Assembly (NCBI GenBank): GCA_951640165.1
Contig: OX621253.1
Span: 28,491,469 to 28,555,468, forward strand
Origin: Pseudoips prasinana
Taxonomy: Eukaryota; Arthropoda; Insecta; Lepidoptera; Nolidae
DNA: 64,000 nt
Direction: 5' to 3'
This document shows positions 44,450 through 54,877 of the stretch, in pieces. The notes beneath the pieces are model-generated. The model did not search any database and was not told where the DNA came from. It saw only the letters and a program-made list of their open reading frames with translations. Numbering within the stretch: the stretch's first letter is position 1; every line of letters begins with the position of its first letter. The position numbers and the translations under genes are program-made.

Positions 44450-45048
44450 GTACATTAACCTACAAACAGCTGCCTGAACTCTCACTGTCTGGGTCTCCTT
44501 TAAGTCGGGTCTCGAAGTTTAAGTATTTGGGTCACTGGATCACTGACGACTTGCAATGCAGACATAGCGCAGTTCGCTGGCTGTCCGTTGCAACATGCTG
44601 GCCCGCAGGTTAGCACGCTGTACCAACGCTGTTAAGATAACGCTCTTTAAGGCCTTCTGCCAGTCGTTTTACACGTGCAGTCTGTGGACCAAGTATACCC
44701 AGCGGGCATCCAGCGACCTGTACGTACAGTACAATAACGCATTCAGGGTGCTCTTGGGGTTGCCGTGGCGGTGTAGCGCGTCAGGGATGTTCGCGGAGTC
44801 GTGCGTCGACGGGTTCGGCGCGATCATGCGGAGGCGCTGCGCTTTCATAATGGAGCGCTTGTGCTTCTCCTACAATGGCATCCTGAATGTGTTTTCAGAC
44901 CGGTGGGACTCTCACCTTTTACATAGGTGGGTAAGAGTCCAGACACTCTTAATATAATTGATCCTAAGCTTAGGCTAAGTTATACTAACATCATATGGAT
45001 ATTTTTCCGAAATAAGTTATTTGAATTGAATTGAATTATATTCCCACG
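44450..45048 (+). mobile_element. LINE family A, 5'-truncated copy
   Basis: Starts inside ORF2 (SGLKYLGHWI-like in a broken frame), runs on to a 3' UTR and a TTGAATTGAATTGAATT tail at 45019-45036. Higher in G and C than its relatives, so probably from a different subfamily. Confidence 0.8.
44595..44957 (+). pseudogene. LINE family A ORF2, C-terminal fragment
   Basis: 120 residues: MLARRLARCTNAVKITLFKA, SFYTCSLWTKYTQ, YVQYNNAFRVLLGLP, MFAESCVDGFGAIMRRR. Same order as 50-589. The codon frame upstream is disturbed, with a deletion of the ERERRA part. No catalytic residues. Confidence 0.75.
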
Positions 45049-46264
45049 CCATATTAATTATAACCGCGAAACGTATGAAAAAATATTTCAATACTGGCTG
45101 CAAAATTTATTTTTAATTCATGTGTATTTATGTAACCGATAAACTACCCACTTGTCTAGAAAAATGGAGTGTTTCCACTTGTCTAGACAGTTGTTTGGAG
45201 TGTTTTCTGTGTGTATTTTGTTCCTTTGAAAGATTCAAGTTCTTAGATGGGTGATCGTTAATGTGGTTTTATTATTGAGAGTCTCCGTGCTTCGGAGGGT
45301 ACGTTAAGCAGTCAGTTATCATATAATTTTAAAACTTACTTAATTAACTCACGATAGACGAAATCTCAACATTTTATGTAGATATAAAGTTTGAGCATTT
45401 CGTTTAAATAGTATAGGTAAATAATATGCATACTAAACGCTCCTAATGAGTTCAAGTAATTGAAGGAGAAGGAAACTTCTGGGCCCAGCAGTTAACTAGT
45501 TGAAATAGGAATAAAAAAAACCGTTATATTTTTCTAAAGGAAATCACAAAATATGGTATCATGTTTCTATCTAGGAAGCGAGAAAACTTAAATTTAGTTA
45601 TGAAACGAAATAATCGATAAAAAAATGATGAATTGCTCGCAATCGATTAAGAATAAATCGGTAAAATCTCAGAATATGTTTGAAAATCGAGTGACAAGTG
45701 TTTTTCGTGGAATCGATTCATAGCGGATTGTATTCCTTTAAGTTTTCTTCGGACATCACTTCTCTGCCTGACAGCCTTTACATACTCTTTGACTGTCGTT
45801 GTTCGTTCGCTGTTCGTTGTCTTTCGGCTTAAGTGCGCACGTATTTTCCATGTTTTATTTGTGGTTTTCTTCGACTGTAGTGACTACACGGGGCGCGGGG
45901 GATCCAAACGTGCCAGGTCTTCGGCATGTCACACTCTCCATGCATAAAACCATAACACAACCGAAGCCATTCAAAAATATTTTGTAAAAAACTACAATGT
46001 TATAATTTAACCTCACTTTTACTATACTTCATATAACTTGATTCCTGGATAGCCAAATTTCACCAAAATTTCAGTGAGGTCTTGTTATAATATCCTCTCA
46101 CAAATAAGGCTAGTTTGATTCAGTTAACACCTGGGCCCAGGAATGTATGGAGTCATTTTCTTCTCCTTTCAGTTTCATTTTTAGTAATAAAGAGACAGTG
46201 AATGACTTGTTGTATCCAGAAGTACCAGCACTTGCTCAGGAATAGAAAATGACGCCATAAAGTG
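45049..46264. other. No supported gene; one SINE fragment
   Basis: Apart from the 5S-like SINE piece at 45244-45325, sequence is unrecognised. A 62-codon frame at 45799 has no domain. Confidence 0.4.
45244..45325 (+). mobile_element. 5S-rRNA-like SINE, copy 3 (fragment)
   Basis: TAGATGGGTGATCGTTAATG, GAGAGTCTCCGTGCTTCGGA and CGTTAAGCAGTCAGT match the middle of copy 1. Confidence 0.6.
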
Positions 46265-46550
46265 GATCTTGCTATTTTGAGCTCCATTAGAGAGTGGCAT
46301 TTGCCAAGCTGAAGTGGCAGCGGTCAGGGCACATAGCCCGTAGAGCCGCCAGCTGTTGGGGCAGTAAAGCTCCCAAGTGGCGATCACAATCCGGAAGGCG
46401 GCACAGGCAGGCCCCCTACAAGCACAGGCAGGCCCCCTACAAGATAGACCAATGATGTTGTGAGGGTCGCTGGAAGACCGGCAATTATGGTGATCTTTGG
46501 GGGAGGCCTTTGTCCAACAGTGGGCATCTTTCGGCTGATATAATGATGAA
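46265..46550 (+). mobile_element. RTE-type LINE 3' end
   Basis: Diverged copy with a short direct duplication (ACAGGCAGGCCCCCTACAAG twice, 46405-46441), ending TTTCGGCTGATATAATGATG. Confidence 0.7.
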
Positions 46551-46590
46551 TAATATTCACCAAATCTTGAATTAGGGATATTCATTTATT

Positions 46591-46755
46591 TATCACGGCA
46601 CAGCATTCATTACCAGGCTTAAACTTTTAAAGGCCGGCAACGCACCCGTGACACCTCTGGTGTTGCGAGTGTCCATGGGTGGCGGTGATCGCTTACCATC
46701 AGCATCAGGTGACCCACTTGCTCGTTTGTCGCCCTCTGATATATAAAAAAAAAAC
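46591..46755 (+). mobile_element. Retroposon W copy 2
   Basis: TTAAAGGCCGGCAACGCACC, GAGTGTCCATGGGTGGCGGT, ending in ATATATAAAAAAAAAA. 3' part only. Confidence 0.6.
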
Positions 46756-46908
46756 TTGAGAGGTGTCAAAGGACACCCGGATGGAACGAAGTTATTTCTT
46801 ATTATTTATTATGTAAAAAAAACCTGTATACACTCAACAAAAATAATGGTCGCAACACCACACTGTTCAATGCGAAATAGAAATGAAAATATCTGGCTTG
46901 CTTTCCAT

Positions 46909-46911
<3 letters not shown>

Positions 46912-46941
<30 letters not shown>
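46912..46941 (+). repeat. GA microsatellite
   Basis: About 15 uninterrupted GA dinucleotides. It creates the Ser-Leu-rich open frame on the minus strand, which is not a gene. Confidence 0.95.
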
Positions 46942-46948
<7 letters not shown>

Positions 46949-47615
46949 CAGAAACATGCGCACGCCACACAGCTGCAAAAAGTGTCGTGACAACTTTTCG
47001 TAAGATTTTTTTCCGTCTAGCCCCCTTTCACAACGCGCGATAAGGAACTTCGTTCCAAAAAGCACTAAGAACCTCACCCATTTTTTAAATTCTGCTCGCG
47101 GTTTTTATTCCAATATCTAGCCTAATCGAAACTGTTATATTGCAACATTCTAGAAGAATGAAATAGTTATACTATGTACTGCAGTACTGCACGGCACTTC
47201 TTCAATCAAGCTGCTCATAAGGCACTATTAACTTTGTTTCAACACACAGAAGCTTCTTGGTGGAATGTCAATGTACGCACATAAAAAAAAGTATCAACAA
47301 ATCTCATAGTAGGGGATCCTCACTCGTTTATCACGTCGCGGCATTGATTATCACTCGGAACCGCGGTCCCACCCGCGACGATTTAATCGCGCCAAACAAT
47401 TTATTTTGTTTTCGCAACGTTTTCTATTCCGGTATGTAAAGTACAATGTAGCAATAATCTGGGAGAGTGAAACAGTTATTTATAGATGTTGTACTGGTTT
47501 TCTGTTGCTTTCCACGGATTTAACAGTTCGGGAAAAAAAATGGAATACATTTTTTAAGCAATACAATTTTTCCCCTTTTTCAGGGGAAATTGTATTGCTC
47601 ATGGAAGGGATAGAA

Positions 47616-48004
47616 TCCTACTAATCTTACAAATGCGAAATTTTGTGGGTGTGGATGAATGAATCAGCTCTTTCACACAAACTACTTAACGGTTTTTAAT
47701 TAAACTTTGTAGTAATATAGCTACTACTTACTTAACCTGTGGGCAGCAGTAACCCTGGTGTCAGAGTTGTTCAAGCCGCCCAGTAGGCCCCTGTCATGGC
47801 TTAAAACCTGTTGCCTAATGACTGCAACCGGGACCGACAGCTTAACGTGCTCTCCGAAGCACGTGACGCTCAGAAATTAAACCACTTTGGCGGTCACCAT
47901 TCTATGGACTGACCGCGAGCCTAGTTGCTTGACCTCGTCGATCATTTACGGACCGGTCAGAACATCTGGCTATGAGCCTTAATATAGCTAATACATCTGA
48001 ATAA
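47616..48004 (+). mobile_element. Helitron-like family B, 5' part, split by 5S-like SINE
   Basis: TCCTACTAATCTTACAAATG start, then ACTACTTAACGG and TTTGTAGTAATATAGCTA. Interrupted at 47724-47979 and resumes with TAATATAGCTAATACATCTG. Confidence 0.7.
47724..47979 (-). mobile_element. 5S-rRNA-like SINE, copy 4, with target duplication
   Basis: 256 bp, reverse. Flanked by TAATATAGCTA at 47713-47723 and 47980-47990. The tail (GTAAGTAGTAG on the coding strand) is at the left. 5S-like part: CACCATTCTATGGACTGACC and GTCGATCATTTACGGACCGG read from the + strand. Confidence 0.72.
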
Positions 48005-48145
48005 TCCTACTAACATTATTAATGCGAAAGTTTCAACAAAAACGGTTTTTGATGAAACTTTGTAGTAATATAGCTAATATATCTGAATAACACATAAGCC
48101 TTCATTTAGAAAGTTTATCGCAGGTAAAACCGTGGGGCACAGCTA
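48005..48145 (+). mobile_element. Helitron-like family B copy
   Basis: TCCTACTAACATTATTAATG start, end CAGGTAAAACCGTGGGGCAC then AGCTAG and T. 141 bp. Confidence 0.7.
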
Positions 48146-48149
48146 GTAT

Positions 48150-48635
48150 TGTAGTATTTCTTCCACGCACAATGGAAAAGCTTGTGATGGAAATGGTAGG
48201 ATCAATTGAACCGCTTGAGTAGGTAACGCTCTTCCAAGCACGTGTATGTGACGAAAAGCAGTGTTACTGCATTTCTACGGTATTGAGGTACCGGCTAAAT
48301 TTATTTGCCCACAACTAAATTTGGGCGGTACCTCAATACCTCAACTTTACAGTGTGCAACTATATGGTGTGTAGTATAAGGTAAGAAGTGTGCAAGTCAG
48401 GTTATGAACATAAAATTTAACAAAGGCGGATTGAATGCCCAAGGCATTTTCTACCAGTCAACCTTAGGTGGTGTAGAAAATGGTAGGTGCGCAGTTCATA
48501 AACAAAAAAATCTTTATACATGTAATTATTGGAATTATTGGAATTATAAAATCCCATCGAGGATACGAAGGGTCGATAGTCATTTGCTTTCATCACTACG
48601 CACAGGACCAATGCGTCTTTACCGTCTTAATTTAA
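48150..48635. other. No supported gene
   Basis: Contains an inverted repeat (ACGGTATTGAGGTACCG near 48280 and GGTACCTCAATACCTCAA near 48331). A 129-codon frame at 48404 runs into a SINE head and is not supported. Confidence 0.4.
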
Positions 48636-49164
48636 GACTGGCCTGTTGGGTTGATTGGCAAATGCTTGCTTTTCACGCCGGAGATCGTGGGTTAGATTCC
48701 CATCCTGGACAGATATTTCTGGGCGTGCACATGTCTGTTTGTCCTTACTCTGGATGTAATTATCTATCTAAGTATAATAATAATAATATCTAGGGATAAT
48801 GTCACACAGATCATCCTAGCCCCAAACTAAGCAAAGCTTGTACTATGGGTACCAGGCGACGATATACATACTTATATATATATAGATCAATACTTATGTA
48901 CATAGAAAACATCCATGACTCAGAAACAAATATTCGTGCTCATCACACAAATATTTGCACTTACCGGGATTCGAACCCAGGACAACCAGCTTCGTAGGCA
49001 GGAGCACTACCAACTAGGCTACGGTGACCGTCAAAGAATGTATTAACAAAAGAAAAAATAGTATATGTAGTATATCAGTGATCTAGTTTCCGTAGTACAA
49101 GCTCTGCTTAGTTTGGGATCAGATGGCCGTATGTAAATAATGTTCCAGGATATTATTATTATTG
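48636..49164 (+). mobile_element. SINE-2 split by SINE-1
   Basis: Head GGCCTGTTGGGTTGATTGGC with box B-like GTGGGTTAGATTCCCATCC (48636-48773). The body stops at ATCTAAGTAT, SINE-1 follows in reverse, and SINE-2 resumes at about 49037 with AATGTATTAACAAAAGAAAA and ends in ATTATTATTATT. Confidence 0.85.
48774..49032 (-). mobile_element. SINE-1 copy 4, nested in SINE-2
   Basis: Reverse full-length SINE-1, ATT tail at left, head CTACGGTGACCGTC at right, one change in box B region (GGACAACCAGC). Flanks AGTAT and AATGTAT suggest a short target duplication. Confidence 0.85.
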
Positions 49165-49739
49165 TCTGTAAGCGGCTCTGTATTTAAAATGCACTGCACT
49201 GTACTGCAAAAGAGCAGTTTGGATACTTACAATTTTTGTGCATTTAACGCAACTGTATAAATCTGCATGCATCGCTGTATTCTTACTATCAGTGCCAAAT
49301 ACATACTATTTGGCACTGATAGTAAGAATACAGCGAGCTCAGTAATTTTTCAAATACTACGTGTTTTTGAAGTAACTTCTTTAAGTATGCTTTACTTGGG
49401 AAGAAGAAGGTGAATGCGTGACGAGAGCATTACAAAAAGTGTTATCGGGCGAGGCGAATGGAAGTTAGTGAAAATAGAAAGACTACACAACATGACAGGA
49501 TTTGTTCTTGATGTCCGACATCCGTGTAGGATCCATCCGAGTCGAGTATAGGACCGGTTGATGCTTCAGTCCAAAGGCAGTTTCTAACGTCACTAACATT
49601 TCCCAGTTATCTTGACCGATGAGGCTTTGGGGACAGACTTTCGAGTAGATCAGCTGATATTCGATGTTTTTGAGATGGTCACAGAATGTTACAGTCGTAT
49701 ATTACCGTAGGGGCAAGAGAGGTTGGTGCGAGCACATGG
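49165..49739. other. Spacer with a perfect hairpin
   Basis: No supported gene. GAATGCGTGACGAGAGC-type sequence near 49410 recurs near 53712 (GAATGCGTGATGAGAGCG), so part is a repeat. Confidence 0.45.
49273..49335. repeat. Perfect 63-bp hairpin
   Basis: 29-bp perfect arms (CGCTGTATTCTTACTATCAG...) around CATAC. The arm sequence is otherwise single-copy here. Confidence 0.9.
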
Positions 49740-50094
49740 GATAATATCTGGAACATTATGTACAGACGCCAGCACATCCAGCTAACCCAATCTGTCAAAT
49801 TTCTGTTATAAATTTTCAACTTTATTACTAAAGCATAAGGTTCACTTTCATTTGGGGAAATTCGACAGATTGGAGTAGCTTGATGTGCTGGCGTCTGTAC
49901 ACACGGCCATCTGATTCCAAACTAAGCAGAACTTGAACTATGGAAACCAACCAGATAACAACAAATAATACTTTTCTTTTGTAAATACATACTTATATAG
50001 ATAATTACACCCAGACTCAGGACACACAGACATGTTCAAGCACACAAATATCTATCGTCGGCGTCAAAAGCAACCACTTGCCAACCACGCCAAC
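49740..50094 (-). mobile_element. SINE-2 with MITE-1 inside
   Basis: Reverse SINE-2: ATATCTGGAACATTATG, then MITE-1, then CACACGGCCATCTGATTCC and the body to a degraded head with TTGCCAACCACGCC. Confidence 0.85.
49763..49897. mobile_element. MITE-1 copy 5, nested in SINE-2
   Basis: 135 bp with TA at 49761-49762 and 49898-49899. Removing it and one TA gives ACATTATGTACACACGG, matching intact SINE-2 copies (ACATTATTTACACACAA at 11054). Confidence 0.92.
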
Positions 50095-50218
50095 CTTTCT
50101 CTCTTTTCCTTATAGACTGTTATGCTTGAAGTTTGTAAGAAACTTCAGTGTTATATCGATCAACATATTGATGCAGGTATGTACTAATTTGAAACTAAGC
50201 AATACGAATATGCGTGTA

Positions 50219-50353
50219 CAGACGCCAGCATATCAAGCTACCCCAATCTGTCAAATTTCCCCAATTGAAAGTGAACCTTATGCTTTTGTGATAAAGTTGA
50301 AAATCTATAAAAGAAATTTGACAGATTGGGGTAGCTGGATGTGCTGTCGTGTG
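50219..50353. mobile_element. MITE-1 copy 6
   Basis: 135 bp between TA dinucleotides. The right end has two changes. A small direct repeat, CTATAGAGTAC (three times), follows at 50356-50389. Confidence 0.82.
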
Positions 50354-50582
50354 TACTATAGAGTACTTACTATAGAGTACCTACTATAGAGTAACTTTAT
50401 ACAAAAGGTTTCCTTGTCTCGGCGTTATTTCGTGGGATTTTGCTGCACTCGCACGAATGTAAATGGTGCCATTTACAAAGTTACTAGATTACCGGAGTCG
50501 GGAGGTTATCATTGACAGAGGGCTTTGACCTTCTTGCCTTGATGATAACGATTTATATACGAGAGATATTCCCTATTTTGTT

Positions 50583-50940
50583 GTTTGTCCTGAGTCTGGG
50601 TGTAATTATCTATATTAGTATGTATTTACAAAAGAAAAGTAGTATATGTATTATATCAGCGCCTCTAGCACGAGTTCCTGCAATTTACTTACTCGATCAC
50701 ACGTACAGTTTCCTCCCATACATTGAGCACCAGCGCCTCTCGCGGAAACTATTAAGAACTAAAACTCTGGTGCTCAATGTATGGGACGAAACTGTACGTG
50801 TGATCGAGTAAGTACACTGCAGGAATTCGTGCTAGAGGCGCAGTTATCTGGTTTCCATAGTACAAGCTCTGCTTAGTTTGGGATCAGATGGTTGTGTGTT
50901 AATAGTGTTCCAGAATATTATTATTGTTATTATGAGAGTT
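50583..50940 (+). mobile_element. SINE-2 with MITE-2 inside
   Basis: TTTGTCCTGAGTCTGGGTGT body, interrupted after TATATCAG, resumes with TTATCTGGTTTCCATAG and ends TATTATTATTGTTATT. The head is missing. Confidence 0.85.
50660..50840. mobile_element. MITE-2, 181 bp, CAG target
   Basis: Inverted repeats of about 74 bp starting CGCCTCTAGCACGA and ending CGTGCTAGAGGCG. Flanked by CAG on both sides. Intact SINE-2 reads TATATCAGTTATCTGG here, so the target duplication is three bases. Confidence 0.88.
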
Positions 50941-50992
50941 ACTGATACTTCAATAAGCACCACGCTGTGCTATGGAAACCAGATAACTGATA

Positions 50993-51499
50993 TCACACTA
51001 ATATTATAAAGGCGAAAGTTTGTGAGTGTGTGTGTGTTTGTAACTTCTTCGCGCAAAAACTACCGAAAGGATTTTGATGAAACTTTGTAATAATATAGCT
51101 TATATTACCTATATCCGAATAACTCATAGGCGATAATGTATAAAGTGCTAACTATGCCCCGCGGTTTTACCAGCGTTAAACTTTATAAATTATCACAGCT
51201 CCTCCCTCGTAGATGATAGCGTGATAATATGAAGCCTATATGTTTACCCGACCTCTTAGTAATATTCATGCATAATTTGAAGTGAATCCATGCAGTACTT
51301 TTTGAGTTTAGCCCGGACATACATAGAGACAAACAGACAAAAATTCTAAATACCATTTTTTTGGCTTTGTTATCGAATGTAGATCACCCCCCAAGTATCC
51401 TTTTAAAAGAATATTCAATGTACAGTTTTGGCTTTCCTACGATTTTATTATATGTATAGATAGATAGATAACGTGGGTAAAACCGCGGGGCACAGTTAG
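50993..51499 (+). mobile_element. Helitron-like family B with family A inside
   Basis: TCACACTAATATTATAAAGG start, body to GATAATGTATAAAG, interrupted by family A (51152-51460), then ACGTGGGTAAAACCGCGGGG and CACAGTTAG. TG microsatellite at 51027-51042. Confidence 0.75.
51152..51460 (-). mobile_element. Helitron-like family A, near complete
   Basis: 309 bp, reverse. Left end CTATGCCCCGCGGTTTTACC (CTAG end with one change), right end TTATATGTATAGA, followed by T. Confidence 0.75.
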
Positions 51500-51501
51500 T
51501 A

Positions 51502-51715
51502 TTACATATATTACTATTCTTTTGTAAATTCATATTTATATAGATAACTAGCTGTGCCCCGCAGTTTTACTCCAGGGTAACTCCAGCCTTACTGTTAATT
51601 CAGGGTATCAGCTAACTCCATACCAAAGTTTATTAAAACCGCTCCAGCCGTTTAGACGTGAAGAAGTAACAAACATACACACTCACCAACTTTCCCCTTT
51701 ATGATATTAGTTTGA
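51502..51715 (-). mobile_element. SINE-2 fragment and reverse Helitron-like family B
   Basis: SINE-2 piece ATTCTTTTGTAAATTCATAT to about 51546, then CTAGCTGTGCCCCGCAGTTT and a family B body in reverse (AACTCCATACCAAAGT, CCGTTTAGACGTGAAGAAGT) to about 51715. Confidence 0.6.
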
Positions 51716-52036
51716 TAACACCCAGAATAAAACAAACAAGAAGTAGTAAGAATATAAAAAATGGAAAAAGTATTCATTGGTGCTCTCTAGTACTAGTTTC
51801 ATTCTAAACTACTTACATCACTCACTCCGTCAATTAGATTTACCAGCAAATTGGTGTTTTTTGCATATTTTCATAAATATGCAAAAATCAGCAATTCTTA
51901 ACACTTGCCGAATTGTGCGAAAGTTTTTACAGGACCAACAATAACGAATCCCTGCAAGAATATGATGCTGACTTGGCGTAAGCCCGTAGGCATCATTGCT
52001 ATCAGAAAAATATATTTCGTGTAAATAAAGAAAAGT

Positions 52037-52458
52037 AAATAATAATAATATCCTGGGACATTATTTACACACGGCCATCTAATCTCAAATTAAGCAGAGC
52101 TTGGGCTATAGAAACCAGATAACTACTGCTAATATAGTACATATACTACTTTTCTTTTTGAAATACATTTTTACATAGATAACTAGCTGTGCCCCGCGGT
52201 GTTACCCGCGTTAAATTTTATAAATTTTCTTTGCTATAAACCTCACGGAGCCCGAGACCTTTAGAACGAATGCAAAACTGTGGAAATCGGTTCGTGCGTT
52301 CTGGAGTTATAGCGTCATGAAGGAAAACCCGACTTATTTTTATATAATAGATTACACACAGACTTAGGACAAACAGATATGTTCACGCACACCAATATCT
52401 GTCCTGGGTGGGAATCGACACCCTTCCTGCGGCATGAAAGGCAAGCATTTACCAACCA
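52037..52458 (-). mobile_element. SINE-2 with a Helitron-like element inside
   Basis: Reverse SINE-2: AATAATATCCTGGGACATTA to TTTTACATAGATAA, then Helitron-like insert, then TTACACACAGACTTAGGAC to the tRNA-like head (CTGGGTGGGAATCGACACC). Confidence 0.88.
52183..52351 (-). mobile_element. Helitron-like element with exact A^T empty site
   Basis: 169 bp. Coding (minus) strand starts TCTATTATATAAAAATAAGT and ends CGCGGGTAACACCGCGGGGC, ACAG, CTAG. It lies between A (52182) and T (52352). Removing it gives ATAGATAATTACACAC, as in intact SINE-2 (11149). No duplication, 5' TC, 3' CTRR and a subterminal hairpin are the Helitron hallmarks. Confidence 0.85.
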
Positions 52459-52466
52459 CAATAGAA

Positions 52467-52659
52467 TCATACTAACATTACAAAGGCGACAGTTCGTGAG
52501 TGTGTATACATACTCGTATGTTCATGATTGTGTTTCTTCAAGTCTAAACGGCTGGAGCGATTTTACAAAATTTTGTATGGAGTTAGCTGACACCCTAGAT
52601 TAACACATAGGCTATAATTTATAAAGTTTAACGCGGGTAAAACCGCGGTGCACTGTTAG
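52467..52659 (+). mobile_element. Helitron-like family B copy
   Basis: TCATACTAACATTACAAAGG start, end GTAAAACCGCGGTGCACTGT then TAG. 193 bp. Confidence 0.7.
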
Positions 52660-52662
52660 TAT

Positions 52663-53080
52663 AGAAATAAATTACTCTTACTAAGATACAAAACTGAACG
52701 TATTTACCTTATTTCCTACACGTGGGCGTTAGAAGTACCTAATGATCCTTACAGTGCGAACCTAAATGTATGTAAGTAAATGGCCCCTCCGTGGCATTTA
52801 AAAGTAAATGATAAGGTAAAATGGGGTAAACGGACCTTAGGGCCCCATAGTCTGGGAGCTTAATATTAAAGATACTTATCTGGAATGTGAATTTCAATTA
52901 AGGATTGGATATAAGGTTATTAGTACCACCCTCTTATCCTCCCAGCCAGGATAAACTGTGGATCGTTCGATTATCCGGTGAGGCAGTGAAAGTTAAATGT
53001 AACGTCGTGTTAAAAATAAACAGGTGTGCTTTAGACCACGCGACTGAAGTAATTGTTGGATATACATATATTGGATGGTG
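52663..53080. other. No supported gene
   Basis: Non-coding. CCCTCTTATCCTCCCAGCCA (52930) and its reverse complement near 54255 are parts of one inverted repeat that spans about 1.35 kb. Confidence 0.45.
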
Positions 53081-53153
53081 ATTGTGGAGATCTTTGGAGA
53101 AGGCCTTTGTCCAGCAGTGGACGTCTTTCGGCTGATATGATGATGATGATGAT
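53081..53153 (+). mobile_element. RTE-type LINE 3' end
   Basis: ATTGTGGAGATCTTTGGAGA to GGCTGATATGATGATGATGATG, about 70 bp. Confidence 0.7.
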
Positions 53154-53342
53154 TGGATATAAACCTATGTGTGAGAGCCCTGGTACCCATAACTCAAGTT
53201 AAATCTGATCATGGGTACCAGAGTTCAATTCTATTTTTTGTCACCATTTAATAGCTGTAATTTATGTGTAAATTGTGCACTTTTTTGTGGGAAAAAAATT
53301 ATTCTTATTCTTATTCTACGACATACCTATTATCTGAATTTT

Positions 53343-53540
53343 TGCACGTGTGGCGCAGCGGCTAAGACAGTCGCCTCGCCGCTTCGTGTCGCGGGTTCGA
53401 GTCTCGCGCCGGACATCTACTTATGTGATCCATAAATATTGGTTCTGAGTCTGGATGTAATTTGTGTCCGTCTATTATATGTTTCTAAAGTACCCCGCGA
53501 CACAGGGATTAGATTCCCTAGCGCGTTGTATTTTTAAAAG
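53343..53540 (+). mobile_element. SINE-3, full copy
   Basis: tRNA-like head TGCACGTGTGGCGCAGCGGC with box B CGCGGGTTCGAGTCTCGCGC, body TGATCCATAAATATTGGTTC and TACCCCGCGACACAGGGATT. Confidence 0.8.
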
Positions 53541-53931
53541 AGGAAAAATACTTGCGTAATTCAAAGTCTTAGACCACGACTTTATGTAGTAACTGTTTCG
53601 TACTGCACGTAACGGGATACTTCGTAACTCTCCGGTGTAGTTCGTAACCTGGACGATGCTCGTTCGAAATAAAACTTCTTTACGTACGTTTGACTTGCGG
53701 AGTAAACTGGTGAATGCGTGATGAGAGCGAAAGTGCGATCAGGCAAACGAACGAAAATCGAGAGGGAGATATAAGTTAGTGAAGATAGAAAGAGAGTGTT
53801 ACGTTTCCTATATTACCGTAGGGACGATTAAAAGAGGTTCAAGCACACATTTTCTTTCTCTTTTTCTCTCAAAGCCAGAAACGTTTCGTATATCCAACCT
53901 TTACTTCAGTCGCGTGATCTAAAGCCGATTA
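53541..53931. other. No supported gene
   Basis: Repeats the GAATGCGTGATGAGAGCG-type block of 49410 and TATATTACCGTAGGG of 49700, indicating another dispersed repeat of about 350 bp. Confidence 0.45.
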
Positions 53932-54178
53932 ACGGTCACCGTAGCCTAGTTGGTAGTGCTCCTGCCTACGAAGCTGGTGGTCCTGGGTTCGAATCCCGGT
54001 AAGTGCAAATATTTGTGTGATGAGCACGAATATTTGTTTCTGAGTCATGGATGTTTTCTATGTATTTAAGTATTCATCTATCTATATAAGTATGTATATC
54101 GTCGCCTGGTATCCATAGTACCTACAAGCTTTGCTTAGTTTGGGGCTAGGATGATCATATTGTCAACAGATATATTAA
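53932..54178 (+). mobile_element. SINE-1 copy 5
   Basis: ACGGTCACCGTAGCCTAGTT head to TTTGGGGCTAGGATGATC; the last 20 or so bases are altered. Confidence 0.88.
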
Positions 54179-54441
54179 AAAAAGCACACTTGTTTATTTT
54201 TAACACGACTTTACAGGTAACTTTCACTGCTTTACCGAACGATCCACAATTTATCCTGGCTGGGAGGATAAGAGGGTGGTACTAATAACCTTAAATGTCC
54301 GATATGTTTACCGTTTGCTTGTGAAAGGTCATATTATTATCGTACTGAGAACACTTTCCAAACAATTCAACTATTGTTTTGTACTGGCATGTATTTTGGC
54401 AAAGAAGTATAGTATTTTTTCAATTTAAAGTCTATTTCGAT

Positions 54442-54520
54442 GGGCCTGTTGGCGTGGTTGGCAAATGCTTGCTTTTCACGCCGGAGGTCGTGGGCTCGAT
54501 TTCCACCCAGGACAGATAAA
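54442..54520 (+). repeat. SINE-2 head only
   Basis: GGGCCTGTTGGCGTGGTTGG, box B GTGGGCTCGATTTCCACCC, then repeat Z. A reverse SINE-2 head follows at 54640-54711. Confidence 0.75.
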
Positions 54521-54522
54521 TG

Positions 54523-54640
54523 GTCTGGAATCGATAGTCAACGTTGAAGCCGATTTAACGATTAAATAACTCAATTTTAACCTTTATTAATTTGAACGCC
54601 ATTTAAGAAATCGATGTTCGGCGACTTAGCCGGTAGAGCC
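54523..54640. repeat. Dispersed repeat Z, copy 2
   Basis: CAACGTTGAAGCCGATTTAA, TTTGAACGCCATTTAAGA, AATCGATGTTCGGCG, as at 4655-4802. Confidence 0.55.
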
Positions 54641-54711
54641 CCTGGGTAGGAAGAACCCACGACTTGCGCCGTGAAAGGCAAGTATTCACCAACCACGCAA
54701 ACCAGCCCGTC
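54640..54711 (-). repeat. SINE-2 head, reverse
   Basis: CCACGACTTGCGCCGTGAAA and AACCACGCAAACCAGCCCGT. Together with 54442-54520 it makes an inverted pair around repeat Z. Confidence 0.7.
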
Positions 54712-54877
54712 AAAGGTCGATGAACCGCGACCAACCCCGCTAATCTTATGGCCCGACTGAACAAGTTTCTTTCATACCGGTTTGTCAACCAGGCGAATCG
54801 AATAACGGAAGCTTGTTGGTGTTTTATCTATATCGTTAATGCATTGCAGATTATACAGCGGTATGCATTATACGGTA

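Noticed and set aside
46802..47077. Open frame with a long Ser-Leu run on the minus strand
   Set aside because: It is created by the GA microsatellite; no domain on either side.
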